Counted from the first letter of the stretch, positions 1-9,146 are shown. The stretch is DNA of 64,000 bases from Flavihumibacter profundi (GCF_020076305.1 NZ_JAIQXE010000002.1:124001-188000), one strand, 5' to 3'. The notes: a model not told the origin generated them from the sequence alone. A program made the numbers and translations.

Positions 1-726
1 ATTTTATCGTGGGGGCAAGACTTCGACGAAGAAAAATTAACTGAGATGATTAACCGCAAAATCAGGATGGAGAAAATCGCCATCAAAGATGTGAAGATGC
101 GGACTTTCATTACTGAAGATTCTAACCGTAATGAAATGGTTCAGCACGTATATGATATTACTTATGGTACCGTTGTCCCGAAGCAGGATACCCTCGTCGT
201 GATTGATGATTCCATTGTAAGGGGCACCACCCTGAAAGAGAGCATAGTACGTATGCTAAGCCGCCTTAATCCGAAAAAAATAATTATAATTTCCTCTGCA
301 CCTCAAATCCGTTACCCCGACTGTTATGGTATTGATATGAGTAAGCTGGGAGACTTCATTGCATTCCGGGCCGCCATCGCGTTGATTAAAGAACGTGGGA
401 TGGAAAATTTACTGACCGACCTGCATGAAGAAGGCAAGGAACTTGCCAGGACCGGACAATTACATAGCAAGAATATTGTTAAACAACTTTACCATCCATT
501 TACAGCTGAAGAAATTTCTGCAAAAATCGCTGAACTCATAACCCCAAAGGAAATTGATTTAAAAATTGAAGTTATTTTCCAGACGATTGAATCCCTGCAT
601 AACGCTTGTCCCACTAACACCGGCGACTGGTATTTTACCGGTAACTACCCAACACCTGGCGGAAACCGCGTAGTGAATAATGCGTTCCTCAATTATATGG
701 AAGGCAAAAATGTAAGGGGCTATTGA
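1..726 (+). CDS. purF: Amidophosphoribosyltransferase-like protein, C-terminal part (cut by window edge)
   Basis: The reading frame is open from the first base, so the gene starts outside the window and only about 241 C-terminal residues are present. The phosphoribosyltransferase signature is visible as VVIDDSIVRGTT, the PRPP-binding loop with the two acidic residues. In the PurF family this domain transfers ammonia from the N-terminal glutaminase domain (not in view) to PRPP, the first step of purine synthesis in the cytoplasm. The tail after about residue 180 is longer than in E. coli PurF, as in the long PurF-like proteins of Bacteroidota. The assignment rests on the PRTase motif and the flanking sequence. 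A PurF paralogue rather than the housekeeping enzyme cannot be excluded. Confidence 0.82.
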   Translation: MLSWGQDFDEEKLTEMINRKIRMEKIAIKDVKMRTFITEDSNRNEMVQHVYDITYGTVVPKQDTLVVIDDSIVRGTTLKESIVRMLSRLNPKKIIIISSAPQIRYPDCYGIDMSKLGDFIAFRAAIALIKERGMENLLTDLHEEGKELARTGQLHSKNIVKQLYHPFTAEEISAKIAELITPKEIDLKIEVIFQTIESLHNACPTNTGDWYFTGNYPTPGGNRVVNNAFLNYMEGKNVRGY

Positions 727-925
727 TTTGAATCAAGCCTGGGAAATCGCTTCGTAAAAAAATCACTTTTTGAAATCTTCTGGCAACATATTTGCAGGTA
801 TTCCGCGACCGACCGTTTTTAATACATAACCTATGAGGGACCAACTAAACAGGCCTGTTTAAATTTCCCGTTTGTACCTTTTGTAAAACAGTTAAGGAAT
901 CACAAAACCCAGCTACCTTTAGTAT

Positions 926-1417
926 ATGAAAACCTTATATGTGGTTAGACATGCTAAAAGCAGCTGGGGTGACTTAACAATCTCAGATTTTGACCGTGAA
1001 TTGAATGTTCGTGGCCATCACACTGCACCTTTAATGGCTAAAAAACTTTTGGCAAAGGATATTTCCATTGACGCTTTTGTAACCAGTACCGCCAAAAGAG
1101 CGATTCAAACGGCTACTTATTTTATTAAAGCGTATGACCGTTCCCAGGAAGAATTAATCCTGCGCGAAGATTTATACCAGGCGCCTGCCGAGGTATATCT
1201 TTCAGTTGTAGCTCAACAATCCGATAAGGCTGATTCCATCGCAGTATTCGGGCATAATCCGGGTATTACCGCATTTGTAAATGAACTTACCGATACCAAA
1301 ATAGATGATATGCCTACCTGCAGCATTTTTGCAGTTGAAATACACACCGACCATTGGGCAAATTTTGCTAAAGCAAAGAAAAAGTTCCTGTTTTTTGAAA
1401 AGCCGAAGCACGGTTAA
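926..1417 (+). CDS. SixA-like phosphohistidine phosphatase (histidine phosphatase superfamily)
   Basis: This 163-residue protein starts with the branch-2 style motif VVRHAKSSWGD. The phosphoryl-accepting histidine is His9 after Arg8, and the second conserved histidine is His110 in FGHNPG. Length and motifs match the small SixA group, which removes phosphate from phosphohistidine or small phosphorylated substrates; the substrate here is unknown. No signal peptide is visible, so it is probably cytoplasmic. It stands alone after a 199-nt gap, and its stop overlaps the stop of the convergent transporter gene by 4 nt. Confidence 0.85.
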   Translation: MKTLYVVRHAKSSWGDLTISDFDRELNVRGHHTAPLMAKKLLAKDISIDAFVTSTAKRAIQTATYFIKAYDRSQEELILREDLYQAPAEVYLSVVAQQSDKADSIAVFGHNPGITAFVNELTDTKIDDMPTCSIFAVEIHTDHWANFAKAKKKFLFFEKPKHG

Positions 1418-2310
1418 CGGGTCCTTCTGTTAACCAGCCAAACCCCTGAAATGATTAAAGCCGCCGCAATCACTTTATTGAATGTGAGTGATTCCCCCAG
1501 GAATATGACTGCAATAATCGCGGCAAAAACAGGTTGGGTATAAATATAAGACCCTGTTACTCCTGCTCCCAATGTGTTGATGCCGTAAAGGTTGAAGAGG
1601 TATGCAAAAAATGTTGCGCCCAATACAATCAGGGCCAGGGCCATCCACTCCAGCTGGCCGAAATTCTCCCAGTGTATGGTTTGAAATTGTGACCAGCCGA
1701 AAAAAGCCATGAAAGGTAGCCCCAGGGTAAAGACCCAGCGCAACACATGGGTGGGCCGGTATTCTTTCATAAGTGGCTTCACCAGGGCAAAATAGAATGA
1801 ATAGGAAATGGCATTGATGATGACGAGAATATTTCCCAGCAGCACATTTTCGGCTTTTCCTGACCTGTCTTTTCCTGCTACCAGCAAAACTGCGCCACTT
1901 ATACCCAGGGCAAGCCCGGCTAGCTTCCAGTTACTTAGCGATTCCTTATCTAGCCAGGCGGCTACAAAACTTATAAAAATCGGGGTAACCAGGATCAGCA
2001 GGGCCGCATGGATACTTAGCGTTAAGGAAAGGCCCTTGATAAATAATAGCTGGTTAATTACCACCCCCGTGATAGCGCAAAGCAGGAACCGGGGCAGGTG
2101 CTCTTTTTTTATACCGGCCTTCGCCGGGTAAATAAATAATAGCAGCCAGAAAAGGATGACACAAATCCCAACCCTGATCAGGTTTAGGGCGAACGGTTGA
2201 ATAAAGCCATGCGTAATATGCTGGACAGCGCTGAAATTGATCCCGAATAAAAGATTGGCCGCTAAAACGGCCAGGTGGGGCTGGAGGTCGCGCTTCAAAT
2301 TTTTGCGCAA
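1414..2310 (-). CDS. DMT-superfamily permease (EamA type)
   Basis: The 298-residue product is very hydrophobic, with about ten membrane helices arranged as two EamA repeats: roughly residues 10-140 (ending LLVAGKDRSG) and 155-295 (ending ISGVWLVNRR). EamA proteins of this size are inner-membrane exporters of amino acids or other small metabolites; the substrate cannot be read from sequence. It lies 6 nt downstream of the glycosyltransferase gene on the same strand and is probably co-transcribed with it. The convergent phosphatase overlaps its 3' end by 4 nt. Confidence 0.85.
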   Translation of the reverse strand: MRKNLKRDLQPHLAVLAANLLFGINFSAVQHITHGFIQPFALNLIRVGICVILFWLLLFIYPAKAGIKKEHLPRFLLCAITGVVINQLLFIKGLSLTLSIHAALLILVTPIFISFVAAWLDKESLSNWKLAGLALGISGAVLLVAGKDRSGKAENVLLGNILVIINAISYSFYFALVKPLMKEYRPTHVLRWVFTLGLPFMAFFGWSQFQTIHWENFGQLEWMALALIVLGATFFAYLFNLYGINTLGAGVTGSYIYTQPVFAAIIAVIFLGESLTFNKVIAAALIISGVWLVNRRTR

Positions 2311-2316
2311 AGATAT

Positions 2317-3357
2317 CTACGGAACAGTTGCAATAATTTGGGAAATATTGAAATTTTCCTGGTCAAGGGCAGTGATCCGGCCCTCGCGGGAAAGAAAATC
2401 GGCCAGGTATTCCTGTTCCGTTTGTCCGGGTGTAGGAATCATAAAACATTGCTTACCCAGTGGCAGGAGGTCCATTATACTGCTATACCCACTCCGGCAT
2501 AAAATTACCCCAGCATTGGCCACTTCCCGTGATAGTTCCATAGCAGGCAGGTGGTTGAAAATTACCGCATTGGGTAATTTGGGGGGCTCGTTTGTTTCAA
2601 GCGGTAAACCCCTCACCATTACCATCGACTTACCCGGATTGGCTTTCCATTGCGTAAGGATTTTCTTTTCCAGGATAGTCCTTTGGGGTTCCGGTCCCGA
2701 TAGCAAAACCAGTAATTGCGTATTGCCTGTTGGTGGCACTGCTGTTAACCTGCTGATGGGACCCAGGTAACGGACGGGAATGGACGGCATCCTGCCCGGA
2801 TGTGATAATTCCCCGGCTAAATAGGGGCTTTTTTCCATGTCCGGCACCCAACATTCCGTGAAACGGTTGATGAATTTATAAAGCCGCCCCTGTACCAGGT
2901 GGTCCATAATATCTCCAAAAGGCGTTTTTACGAGCAATTGGTGGGTGATCAGGTAGGATGGGATGCTGGTACTGAAAATGCCATACCGGTTGTCGCTGAT
3001 GATTATATCGAATGCTAACCGGTCCAAAACCTCCTCGAGCCAGCGCGATTCCTCCCGGATGGTTTTGAGGATCCCGGGTACTGCAAAAGCAAGCCTGGCA
3101 ATGGTTACGGCTCGATTTTTGTGGTATTTCACTTTGTATTCAGGCGGGGAAAGAAAAGGGATCTGCGGGAAAGCTTCCTGGATGAGCGCTTTTTGGGGAC
3201 CTGCGGCAGCAACCGTTATACGGGCATTAAACTGGTCAGTCAGGGCACGGATAACCGGGATGCATCGGGTAGCATGACCCAGTCCCCAATCGAGCGGAGC
3301 AACCAGTATTCTGGCCTTATGTGAAATTATTTGTGGAAAATTTGAAAATTGGCTCAC
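2317..3357 (-). CDS. GT-B glycosyltransferase, MurG-like
   Basis: This 346-residue protein has the N-terminal nucleotide-fold start ILVAPLDWGLGHATR, with the Gly-His loop typical of GT-B enzymes related to MurG. The C-terminal half contains CRSGYSSIMDLL and PTPGQTEQEYLA, matching the donor-binding lobe of GT28-like transferases. It probably transfers a sugar from a UDP donor to a lipid or cell-envelope acceptor at the inner face of the membrane; the acceptor is not known. No ATG precedes the conserved N-terminus, so the start appears to be GTG at 3357. True MurG is usually within the dcw cluster, which is absent here, so this is a paralogue. Confidence 0.75.
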   Translation of the reverse strand: MSQFSNFPQIISHKARILVAPLDWGLGHATRCIPVIRALTDQFNARITVAAAGPQKALIQEAFPQIPFLSPPEYKVKYHKNRAVTIARLAFAVPGILKTIREESRWLEEVLDRLAFDIIISDNRYGIFSTSIPSYLITHQLLVKTPFGDIMDHLVQGRLYKFINRFTECWVPDMEKSPYLAGELSHPGRMPSIPVRYLGPISRLTAVPPTGNTQLLVLLSGPEPQRTILEKKILTQWKANPGKSMVMVRGLPLETNEPPKLPNAVIFNHLPAMELSREVANAGVILCRSGYSSIMDLLPLGKQCFMIPTPGQTEQEYLADFLSREGRITALDQENFNISQIIATVP

Positions 3358-3407
3358 TCCCGCATACTATTTTCTCTGGAATTAAGTTTAAATTAGAAAT
3401 CTAAATT

Positions 3408-3539
3408 ATGAAGAAGACGCTTATTTACGTCGTTCTCGTTTTAATGGTTAGTAGAGTTGTTACTGCATGTGGTGTTAATGGTAAATTGAAGAGTAAGAAC
3501 TGCGGTTGCAATATGAACAAAGGTTATGTTGGTTACTAA
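3408..3539 (+). CDS. Very small predicted lipoprotein (43 aa)
   Basis: A 43-codon reading frame starts at an ATG 50 nt from the divergent glycosyltransferase start. It encodes a Lys-rich N-terminus, a hydrophobic core and a lipobox-like VTAC with the candidate lipidated cysteine at residue 21, then a short Cys- and Lys-rich tail (two more cysteines in CGC). It overlaps no conserved gene and reads like a real short secreted peptide. No homology is recognised. It precedes another small gene by 11 nt. Confidence 0.5.
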   Translation: MKKTLIYVVLVLMVSRVVTACGVNGKLKSKNCGCNMNKGYVGY

Positions 3540-3550
3540 AATCTTATGTA

Positions 3551-3796
3551 ATGAAAACACCAAACAGGGATCTATTGGTTCTGGTTAAGCAAGCACCTCA
3601 CAATGACGAGGCAATGGAGCAGCAATTGACGCAACTGCACAGTTTGTTATTGGAAGTTGAAAATCCACAGACTTTTTGCTGTGTTTATGAAGTGATTGAT
3701 TGTAATAAGTTTAGGGTTTATTCAGACCATAAAAGAATTATGCAATCAATTTCAGGAAACGATCCTGCTTTTGTTTTCCTGAACAACAAGAATTGA
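3551..3796 (+). CDS. Small protein of unknown function (81 aa)
   Basis: The 81-residue product begins MKTPNRDLLVLVKQ. The frame is also open upstream (from 3506), but that part would overlap the small lipoprotein gene, so the ATG at 3551 is preferred. The protein is soluble, with several acidic and Gln-rich stretches and a Cys pair (FCCVYE). It is not assigned to a family. A strong hairpin terminator follows 20 nt after the stop, supporting real transcription of the two small genes as a unit. Confidence 0.5.
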   Translation: MKTPNRDLLVLVKQAPHNDEAMEQQLTQLHSLLLEVENPQTFCCVYEVIDCNKFRVYSDHKRIMQSISGNDPAFVFLNNKN

Positions 3797-3816
3797 TTTG
3801 GCAAGTGAAAAAATAC

Positions 3817-3843
3817 AAAGCCGCCCCATGAGGCGGCTTTTTT
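3817..3843. terminator. Bidirectional Rho-independent terminator
   Basis: A perfect 9-bp stem (AAAGCCGCC paired with GGCGGCTTT) with a 6-nt loop is followed by a T run on the plus strand and preceded by an A run. It lies between the convergent small gene (stop 3796) and the aminotransferase (stop 3850), so it can end transcripts from both sides. Confidence 0.9.
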
Positions 3844-3849
3844 AGTGCT

Positions 3850-5115
3850 TTATTGTAATTTTTCAAGCGACTCCCTTAGTAATTTCAACATTCCGCTTAT
3901 TTCTTCTTTTTTGCAGGTGCCTACACTCAGGCGGTACCATGGTGAGATTCTTGCTGCGCCGAAAGCATAAAAGGGAACCACGGCAAGCCTTGCTTCATTC
4001 AATAAATAATCTGAAACAGCTGCCTGGGTTTCCAATAATTGTCCGCCTGCCGTTCTTTTCCCAACAAGGTCAATTTTTATAGTAAGGTATATCGCTGCCT
4101 GTGGTGCAATAGCATCCACCCGGTGCCCTGCTTCCTTCAAAGCCAATAATCCTTCATATATACTGCGAAGCCGTAATTCCACTTCCCCCTTAAAATGAAG
4201 GAGATATTTATCAATTGCTTCCTTATTGCCAAGAAATTTTGCGACTCCTTTTTGTTCTGCCATCGGGGCCCAGGCACCTACATGTCCTAAAATAGCTTTC
4301 ATTTTACTGATGATGGTTTCCGGACCGAAACTCCAACCAACCCTTACGCCGGTAGCTGCAAATGCCTTACTGATGGCATCAATAAACACCGTGTATTCGC
4401 GCATAGCCGGCCGCAAGCTTACCGGGTCATAGTGTTGAATTGCCCCGTAAGTGAGTTGGCCATACATCTGGTCATACATAACATACAATTGCTTATCACC
4501 GGGTTTACGCGTAGCGTTTTCAGCCAGTACCAGGTCACAGATTTTTTCCAGCTCCGATTTTGTAAAGGCAGTACCGGTTGGATTTTGCGGCGAACAAAGG
4601 GCCAGCAGGGTAGCGCCTTTTAGCAACGGGGCCAGGTCATCTGCCGAAGGCATGAAATTATTTTCAGGACCAACTTCCACAACGGCATGTTCTCCTTCAA
4701 CAAAATGGGTATAGTGGTTATTATTCCAGGAGGGAACTGCATAAACAACCTTATCACCTTTATCTACTATTGCCCGGAATAAGGCATAAATCAATGGCCG
4801 GCCACCGGAAGCTACCAGGAATTCATTCACCGTATAGGTTAAGCCTGTCCTCTCTTTTGTAAAAGCCGCAATGGCCTCCCGGAGGTCGAGGTTTCCCTCG
4901 GCAGAAGGGTAATTGGTAAAGTGATGGCGATACGCAATTATGATTTCTTCTTCCAATGCCTGCGGAATCGGGAATACCTGGGGATCAAAATCTCCCACGG
5001 TAAAATTGAAGATTTGTTCTCCTTTCCTGATTTTTTCCCGGATTTCACCACCTAATTTCACAATTTCAGAGCCAATAAGGGTTTCAGAGAGCGTACTTAG
5101 TTTCATGGCAGCCAT
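3850..5115 (-). CDS. Pyridoxal-phosphate aminotransferase, class I/II
   Basis: About 421 residues of fold-type I aminotransferase: N-terminal substrate loop FPIPQALEEEI, the SPQNPTGTAF segment of the PLP site, the YDQMYGQL loop with the Asp/Tyr that contact the cofactor, and the Schiff-base lysine in ISKAFAATG. It probably exchanges the amino group between an amino acid (aspartate-like) and a 2-oxo acid in the cytoplasm; specificity cannot be read. The frame extends upstream to 5268, but that part runs into the divergent helicase gene. A -7 promoter box ends 13 nt before the ATG at 5115, so 5115 (or 5106) is the likely start. Confidence 0.85.
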   Translation of the reverse strand: MAAMKLSTLSETLIGSEIVKLGGEIREKIRKGEQIFNFTVGDFDPQVFPIPQALEEEIIIAYRHHFTNYPSAEGNLDLREAIAAFTKERTGLTYTVNEFLVASGGRPLIYALFRAIVDKGDKVVYAVPSWNNNHYTHFVEGEHAVVEVGPENNFMPSADDLAPLLKGATLLALCSPQNPTGTAFTKSELEKICDLVLAENATRKPGDKQLYVMYDQMYGQLTYGAIQHYDPVSLRPAMREYTVFIDAISKAFAATGVRVGWSFGPETIISKMKAILGHVGAWAPMAEQKGVAKFLGNKEAIDKYLLHFKGEVELRLRSIYEGLLALKEAGHRVDAIAPQAAIYLTIKIDLVGKRTAGGQLLETQAAVSDYLLNEARLAVVPFYAFGAARISPWYRLSVGTCKKEEISGMLKLLRESLEKLQ

Positions 5116-5128
5116 ATTATTTGCGGGG

Positions 5129-5136
5129 CAAAGGTA
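5129..5136 (-). promoter_or_regulatory. Bacteroidota -7 promoter box for the aminotransferase
   Basis: On the minus strand the sequence reads TACCTTTG, matching the TAnnTTTG consensus of the Bacteroidota primary sigma factor. It lies 13 nt upstream of the ATG at 5115. No clear TTTG at -33 was found. Confidence 0.55.
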
Positions 5137-5153
5137 CAAAAAGACGGGTACCC

Positions 5154-5161
5154 TATATTTG
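5154..5161 (+). promoter_or_regulatory. Bacteroidota -7 promoter box for the SNF2 helicase
   Basis: TATATTTG matches TAnnTTTG and lies 9 nt upstream of the ATG at 5171. Together with the opposite box at 5129-5136 it makes a compact 55-bp divergent promoter. The leader would be very short or nearly absent. Confidence 0.5.
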
Positions 5162-5170
5162 CTACCCGCT

Positions 5171-8050
5171 ATGATAAAACCGGAAACCAAAACTGGCATA
5201 TTTATTAAACCTTCCAGGTTAAAACAGCGATGGTCTCCTTTGGAAGCCATCCATATTACCCGGTCCACCCGGGGTATTGACTATGCCAGGGAAGGCATTG
5301 ACCCCGATGTGGTTAAAAAATACTTCTCCGGTTTGCCTGCTGAAGCAAGGCAGGCATTGTCGGAATTGGGTGACCTGGCCTTGCAGCAAACTGTCCAGCA
5401 GTTCACGCGGACACATGCTAAACAGAAAGCCGGCACTTCATTAACTGCCTATATCGACCGGTCCCTGCTCCGGGTAGTGCACCAATTATTTCTGCAATTA
5501 CTGCCAGCAGCGGATGCGTGCCGGTGGTATAACCAGGTGGTGAACCCGGCAACCGGCAACCACCTTATGGCCACCTGCCTATTGAAGGCAGACCAGCCTT
5601 CTTTATCTTTCAGGGTTAATCGTGATGAGGCCGGACTGTTTCACCTCAACTGTTATGTCCGCATTGCCGGCCAGCTTTTTGACCTTAAAGTGTTTGTAAG
5701 GGAGTATTTTTTCCTGTTGCGCGAGAAGGAATATTTCCTGCTTTCTTTTTTGGATTACCAGACCCTGCAATGGCTGGATGCTAATGATCCCGCAGTTTAT
5801 GCCGATGACCCGGTCGGCTTTTCCGAACAGGTATTGAAAAGGTTGAAGGACGATTACCTGGTTGAAATGGGCGACCTCCTGGATAAACAAGTGATAGAAG
5901 CGGAACCCGTTAACGGAATTTACCTGAGCGAAATCAGTGGCAGTTTCCTGATGCTGACGCCCCGGTGGAATTATGACGGGTTTTGGGTGGAAGGCCCCTG
6001 GCAACACAGCGAAGAATTTACCCGTAACGGTGAAATTTTCGTTGTGAAGCGACACCTTGAAAAAGAAAAATCATTTCATGATACCATCCAAAACCTGCAC
6101 CCCAATTTTTCAAGGCAATTCAATGGAGTGTTTAACCTTCCCTTCGCAGAAGCAAAAAAGAAGCATTGGTTTTTAAAAGTGTATCACCAGCTGCTGGAAG
6201 CAAATGTGGAGTTGCTTGGGATGGAACTTTTAAAACATTTCAGGTATTCCCCCGATCCGGTGGAAACCGAAATGCGGATACTCGGTACCGTCGGAAGCAC
6301 CATGCAGCTGTTTGTAAAAGTGTGTTTTGGTAAGGAAGAAATACCCCTCGCCGAATTGCAGAAATTATTGCTGGCGGGACAGAAATCCCTGCTGCTGAAA
6401 GACCATTCCATTGGCGTTTTGCCCGAGGAATGGATGGACCAGTATAGCCTCTTACTGAAGCATGGCAAAGTAACAAAAAATGAAATTTCTGTTCCGCAAT
6501 GGATCTTATTGGGAATGGAACAGGGCAAAGCGGTTGACAGCGCCCGGCCTGTTATTTCGCGGGAATGGTGGCAACGCTGGTTGCAATGGCAGCAACAGGA
6601 ATTGGCGGTGTATACTGTTCCGGAACAGGTTCATGCTACCTTAAGGCCCTACCAGCAAAAAGGCTTTGAATGGTTATGCCTGTTATCCGAAATTGATGCG
6701 GGTGCCTGCCTCGCCGATGATATGGGCCTGGGCAAAACCCTGCAGACTATCTGTTTCCTGGCCTGGTTGGCACAGTCCACCCGCCGGGTATTACCCGGCG
6801 GGTGGACCGGGAGCCTGATCGTTTGCCCCGCAAGCCTGCTGCACAACTGGCGCGCAGAGTTCGAAAAATTTGCTCCCGAAATGGGGTCTTACGTTTATCA
6901 CGGCAGTTCGCGCGATATGGATGGGTTTTATGCGTCCGGCGCCCAGGTACTGATCACCAGCTATGGCACCCTGCGCGCAGACTTCGGTCAACTGCAATCC
7001 ATTAGCTGGCAGGCCGTTATTCTTGATGAAAGCCACACCATAAAAAACCCTTCTGCACAGGTGACAAAAGCAGTTTACCAGCTAAAAGCAAAAGCCAGGG
7101 TGGCGCTGAGCGGAACACCGGTAATGAATAATACTTTCGACCTCTACGCACAGTTGCAATTCCTGGTGCCAGGCTTATTTGGCGGACCGGAATTTTTCCG
7201 GAAGGAATATGCTCACCCGATCGACCGCGAGCGCAATGAAGAGAAGATCAGGGCCTTGCAGAAGTTCACTGCCCCCTTTGTACTGCGCAGGACAAAACAA
7301 CAGGTTGCAACAGACCTGCCCCCAAAAACAGAATCGGTGCTTTGGTGCGAAATGGGTACAGAACAGAAAGCATGCTATGAAGAAACCAGGGCACAGATCC
7401 GCGATAGCCTGTTCCTGAACATTAAAACAGATGGACTGAATAAAAGCAAACTGTCTATTTTACAGGGCATGCAAAAATTGCGGCAGATATGCGCTGCACC
7501 GCAATTACTGAATGAACCTGGTATATCCGCGGTTCCTTCCGCCAAAGCAGAATTGCTGATCGAAGAACTGCAGTACAACCTGAGGAACAATAAAGTATTG
7601 GTGTTCTCGCAATTCAAAGGCATGCTTCATTTGTTGGGTAACGCCTGCAGGAAAGCCGGACTTGCGTATTATCATTTTGACGGCGATACTCCACCTGCCC
7701 GAAGGTCTGAGCTGGTAGCGCAATTCCAGGAAGAAGGCAATGACGTGAATATATTCCTGATCAGCCTTAAGGCGGGTAATACAGGGCTTACCTTAACTGC
7801 TGCGGATTATGTATTCCTGGTTGATCCCTGGTGGAACACAGCAGTGCAGCAGCAGGCGATCGACCGTGCTTACCGGATAGGGCAGACAAAAAACGTATTT
7901 GCTTACCAGATGATCTGCAAAGACAGCATTGAAGAGAAAATCGTGGAATTACAGGAACGGAAAAAGGCTTTGTCAGATGCGCTGATTTCGGAAGATGAAG
8001 GATTTATCAAGCAACTTACGGAAGAGGATATACGCTATCTTTTTTCATAA
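5171..8050 (+). CDS. SNF2/RapA-family DEAD/DEAH-like helicase
   Basis: A 959-residue protein with a long N-terminal region of unknown fold (1-480) and a complete SNF2 ATPase core: motif I DDMGLGKT with Lys522, motif II DESH at 619-622, the SGTP motif III, and the C-terminal helicase lobe ending in QQQAIDRAYRIGQ. SNF2 proteins are ATP-driven DNA translocases that remodel nucleoprotein; bacterial members act in transcription recycling or repair, and the target here is unknown. The frame is open further upstream, but the ATG at 5171 is downstream of the divergent aminotransferase start and a -7 box, so it is chosen. Codons for residues 536-546 (STRRVLPGG and neighbours), between motifs I and Ia, are a copy of a palindromic repeat found elsewhere in the window. 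Confidence 0.9.
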   Translation: MIKPETKTGIFIKPSRLKQRWSPLEAIHITRSTRGIDYAREGIDPDVVKKYFSGLPAEARQALSELGDLALQQTVQQFTRTHAKQKAGTSLTAYIDRSLLRVVHQLFLQLLPAADACRWYNQVVNPATGNHLMATCLLKADQPSLSFRVNRDEAGLFHLNCYVRIAGQLFDLKVFVREYFFLLREKEYFLLSFLDYQTLQWLDANDPAVYADDPVGFSEQVLKRLKDDYLVEMGDLLDKQVIEAEPVNGIYLSEISGSFLMLTPRWNYDGFWVEGPWQHSEEFTRNGEIFVVKRHLEKEKSFHDTIQNLHPNFSRQFNGVFNLPFAEAKKKHWFLKVYHQLLEANVELLGMELLKHFRYSPDPVETEMRILGTVGSTMQLFVKVCFGKEEIPLAELQKLLLAGQKSLLLKDHSIGVLPEEWMDQYSLLLKHGKVTKNEISVPQWILLGMEQGKAVDSARPVISREWWQRWLQWQQQELAVYTVPEQVHATLRPYQQKGFEWLCLLSEIDAGACLADDMGLGKTLQTICFLAWLAQSTRRVLPGGWTGSLIVCPASLLHNWRAEFEKFAPEMGSYVYHGSSRDMDGFYASGAQVLITSYGTLRADFGQLQSISWQAVILDESHTIKNPSAQVTKAVYQLKAKARVALSGTPVMNNTFDLYAQLQFLVPGLFGGPEFFRKEYAHPIDRERNEEKIRALQKFTAPFVLRRTKQQVATDLPPKTESVLWCEMGTEQKACYEETRAQIRDSLFLNIKTDGLNKSKLSILQGMQKLRQICAAPQLLNEPGISAVPSAKAELLIEELQYNLRNNKVLVFSQFKGMLHLLGNACRKAGLAYYHFDGDTPPARRSELVAQFQEEGNDVNIFLISLKAGNTGLTLTAADYVFLVDPWWNTAVQQQAIDRAYRIGQTKNVFAYQMICKDSIEEKIVELQERKKALSDALISEDEGFIKQLTEEDIRYLFS
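6777..6805. repeat. GC-rich palindromic repeat, copy 1 (inside the SNF2 gene)
   Basis: Arms of 14 nt (CCACCCGCCGGGTA and its exact complement) flank a single central T. The 25-bp core (ACCCGCCGGGTAT followed by TACCCGGCGGGT) is identical to copies 2 and 4 and differs by one base from copy 3. It is translated in frame as part of the helicase. Confidence 0.9.
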
Positions 8051-8057
8051 ACCGCAA

Positions 8058-8492
8058 TCAGTTGATCCAGCTCATCATGATTTCATCCAGGAACCTGTCC
8101 TCGTTTTTAAACCAGGTATAATTCCGCAGTACGCCTTCTTTTACGAAACCAACACGCTCATATAAACGAATTGCCTTTTCGTTGGTAATACCCGTTGATA
8201 ATTCGATCCTCCGGCAACCCTTACCAACAGCATAAGCGATAATTTCCTGCAGCATCTGCAATCCATATCCTTTCCCGGTAAAATCGGGGTGTATTGCAAC
8301 CCCGCCCAGGTAAATTGTATGGGCATTGCGGAAGTATTGGTGGACCAGTTTGCACATGCCTGCAGCCCGACCCTCAACTATGAATTTGTACAATACCGAT
8401 TTGTCCAGCAGGTCTGAAAAAATCGGCGCAAAATCGGGCAATGGCATAGGGTCATATAACAGGTATGGGTTAATTGCTGGATGCATGTACAT
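8058..8492 (-). CDS. GNAT-family N-acetyltransferase
   Basis: 144 residues with the GNAT core: the beta4 strand YLGGVAIHPDF, the acetyl-CoA loop GKGYGLQML (Q/RxxGxG/A type), and the C-terminal AIRLYERVGF motif seen in RimI-like acetyltransferases. It transfers an acetyl group from acetyl-CoA to a primary amine; the acceptor is unknown. It converges with the helicase gene with only 7 nt between stops and no visible hairpin. Confidence 0.85.
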   Translation of the reverse strand: MYMHPAINPYLLYDPMPLPDFAPIFSDLLDKSVLYKFIVEGRAAGMCKLVHQYFRNAHTIYLGGVAIHPDFTGKGYGLQMLQEIIAYAVGKGCRRIELSTGITNEKAIRLYERVGFVKEGVLRNYTWFKNEDRFLDEIMMSWIN

Positions 8493-8585
8493 TCCATAAA
8501 AAAATCAAGATCTTGCTGGTCAGCTGCCTGGAGCATCGGAATAAAATTTGTGCTGCAAGGTAAGCGTTACCCTTAAAAACCATTT

Positions 8586-9146
8586 ATGATGCAATTGCTT
8601 TTCCTGATGCTCAGTTTATTTTCCTTCAGGCCAGCTATTGATGTCCACGGGGAAGAATTGCAGGGAATGGTTGTTTCCATAGCCGACGGCGATACCTTTA
8701 GCCTGCTTACCACCAACCAGCAAAAAGTGAAAATCAGGCTAAGTGGTATCGATGCCCCCGAAAAAGGCCAGGATTATTACCGCGTTAGCAAAGACTACCT
8801 GGGAAGCCTGTTGAAAGGCTCGGGCAATTCCCTGCGGGTGGTTTGTTCCGGGAAGGATAAATACGGTCGGTTTATTGGTGAAGTGTTTACCCCACAGGGG
8901 GTACACATTAACCTGGAATTGGTAAAAGCCGGATTGGCCTGGCATTTTGTCAAATACTCGAACGACGCTGAATTGGCCGCTGCTGAAGAATATGCCCGGA
9001 AAAACCATCTGGGTCTTTGGCATATGGCTGATCCCCAGGCACCCTGGGACTACCGCCAAATGAAAAAACAACACAAGTTTAAAATCAGTCAGGATAGGAT
9101 AATTAAAACACAGGATTTCCAGCTGGCTGCCGTAAACCCGGGCTGA
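8586..9146 (+). CDS. Secreted thermonuclease-like (SNase) nuclease
   Basis: A 186-residue protein with a hydrophobic N-terminal export signal (about residues 1-18) and a staphylococcal-nuclease fold: VVSIADGDTFSL, the catalytic-type segment IRLSGIDAPEKGQDY (Arg plus acidic calcium ligands) and DKYGRFIGEVF. The family cleaves DNA and RNA with Ca2+ and works in the periplasm or outside. It is 21 nt upstream of the fucosidase and may be co-transcribed, though no functional link is obvious. Confidence 0.88.
   Translation: MMQLLFLMLSLFSFRPAIDVHGEELQGMVVSIADGDTFSLLTTNQQKVKIRLSGIDAPEKGQDYYRVSKDYLGSLLKGSGNSLRVVCSGKDKYGRFIGEVFTPQGVHINLELVKAGLAWHFVKYSNDAELAAAEEYARKNHLGLWHMADPQAPWDYRQMKKQHKFKISQDRIIKTQDFQLAAVNPG

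Noticed and set aside
2237-2770. Plus-strand frames opposite the transporter and glycosyltransferase genes
   Set aside because: They are antisense shadows of well-supported genes.
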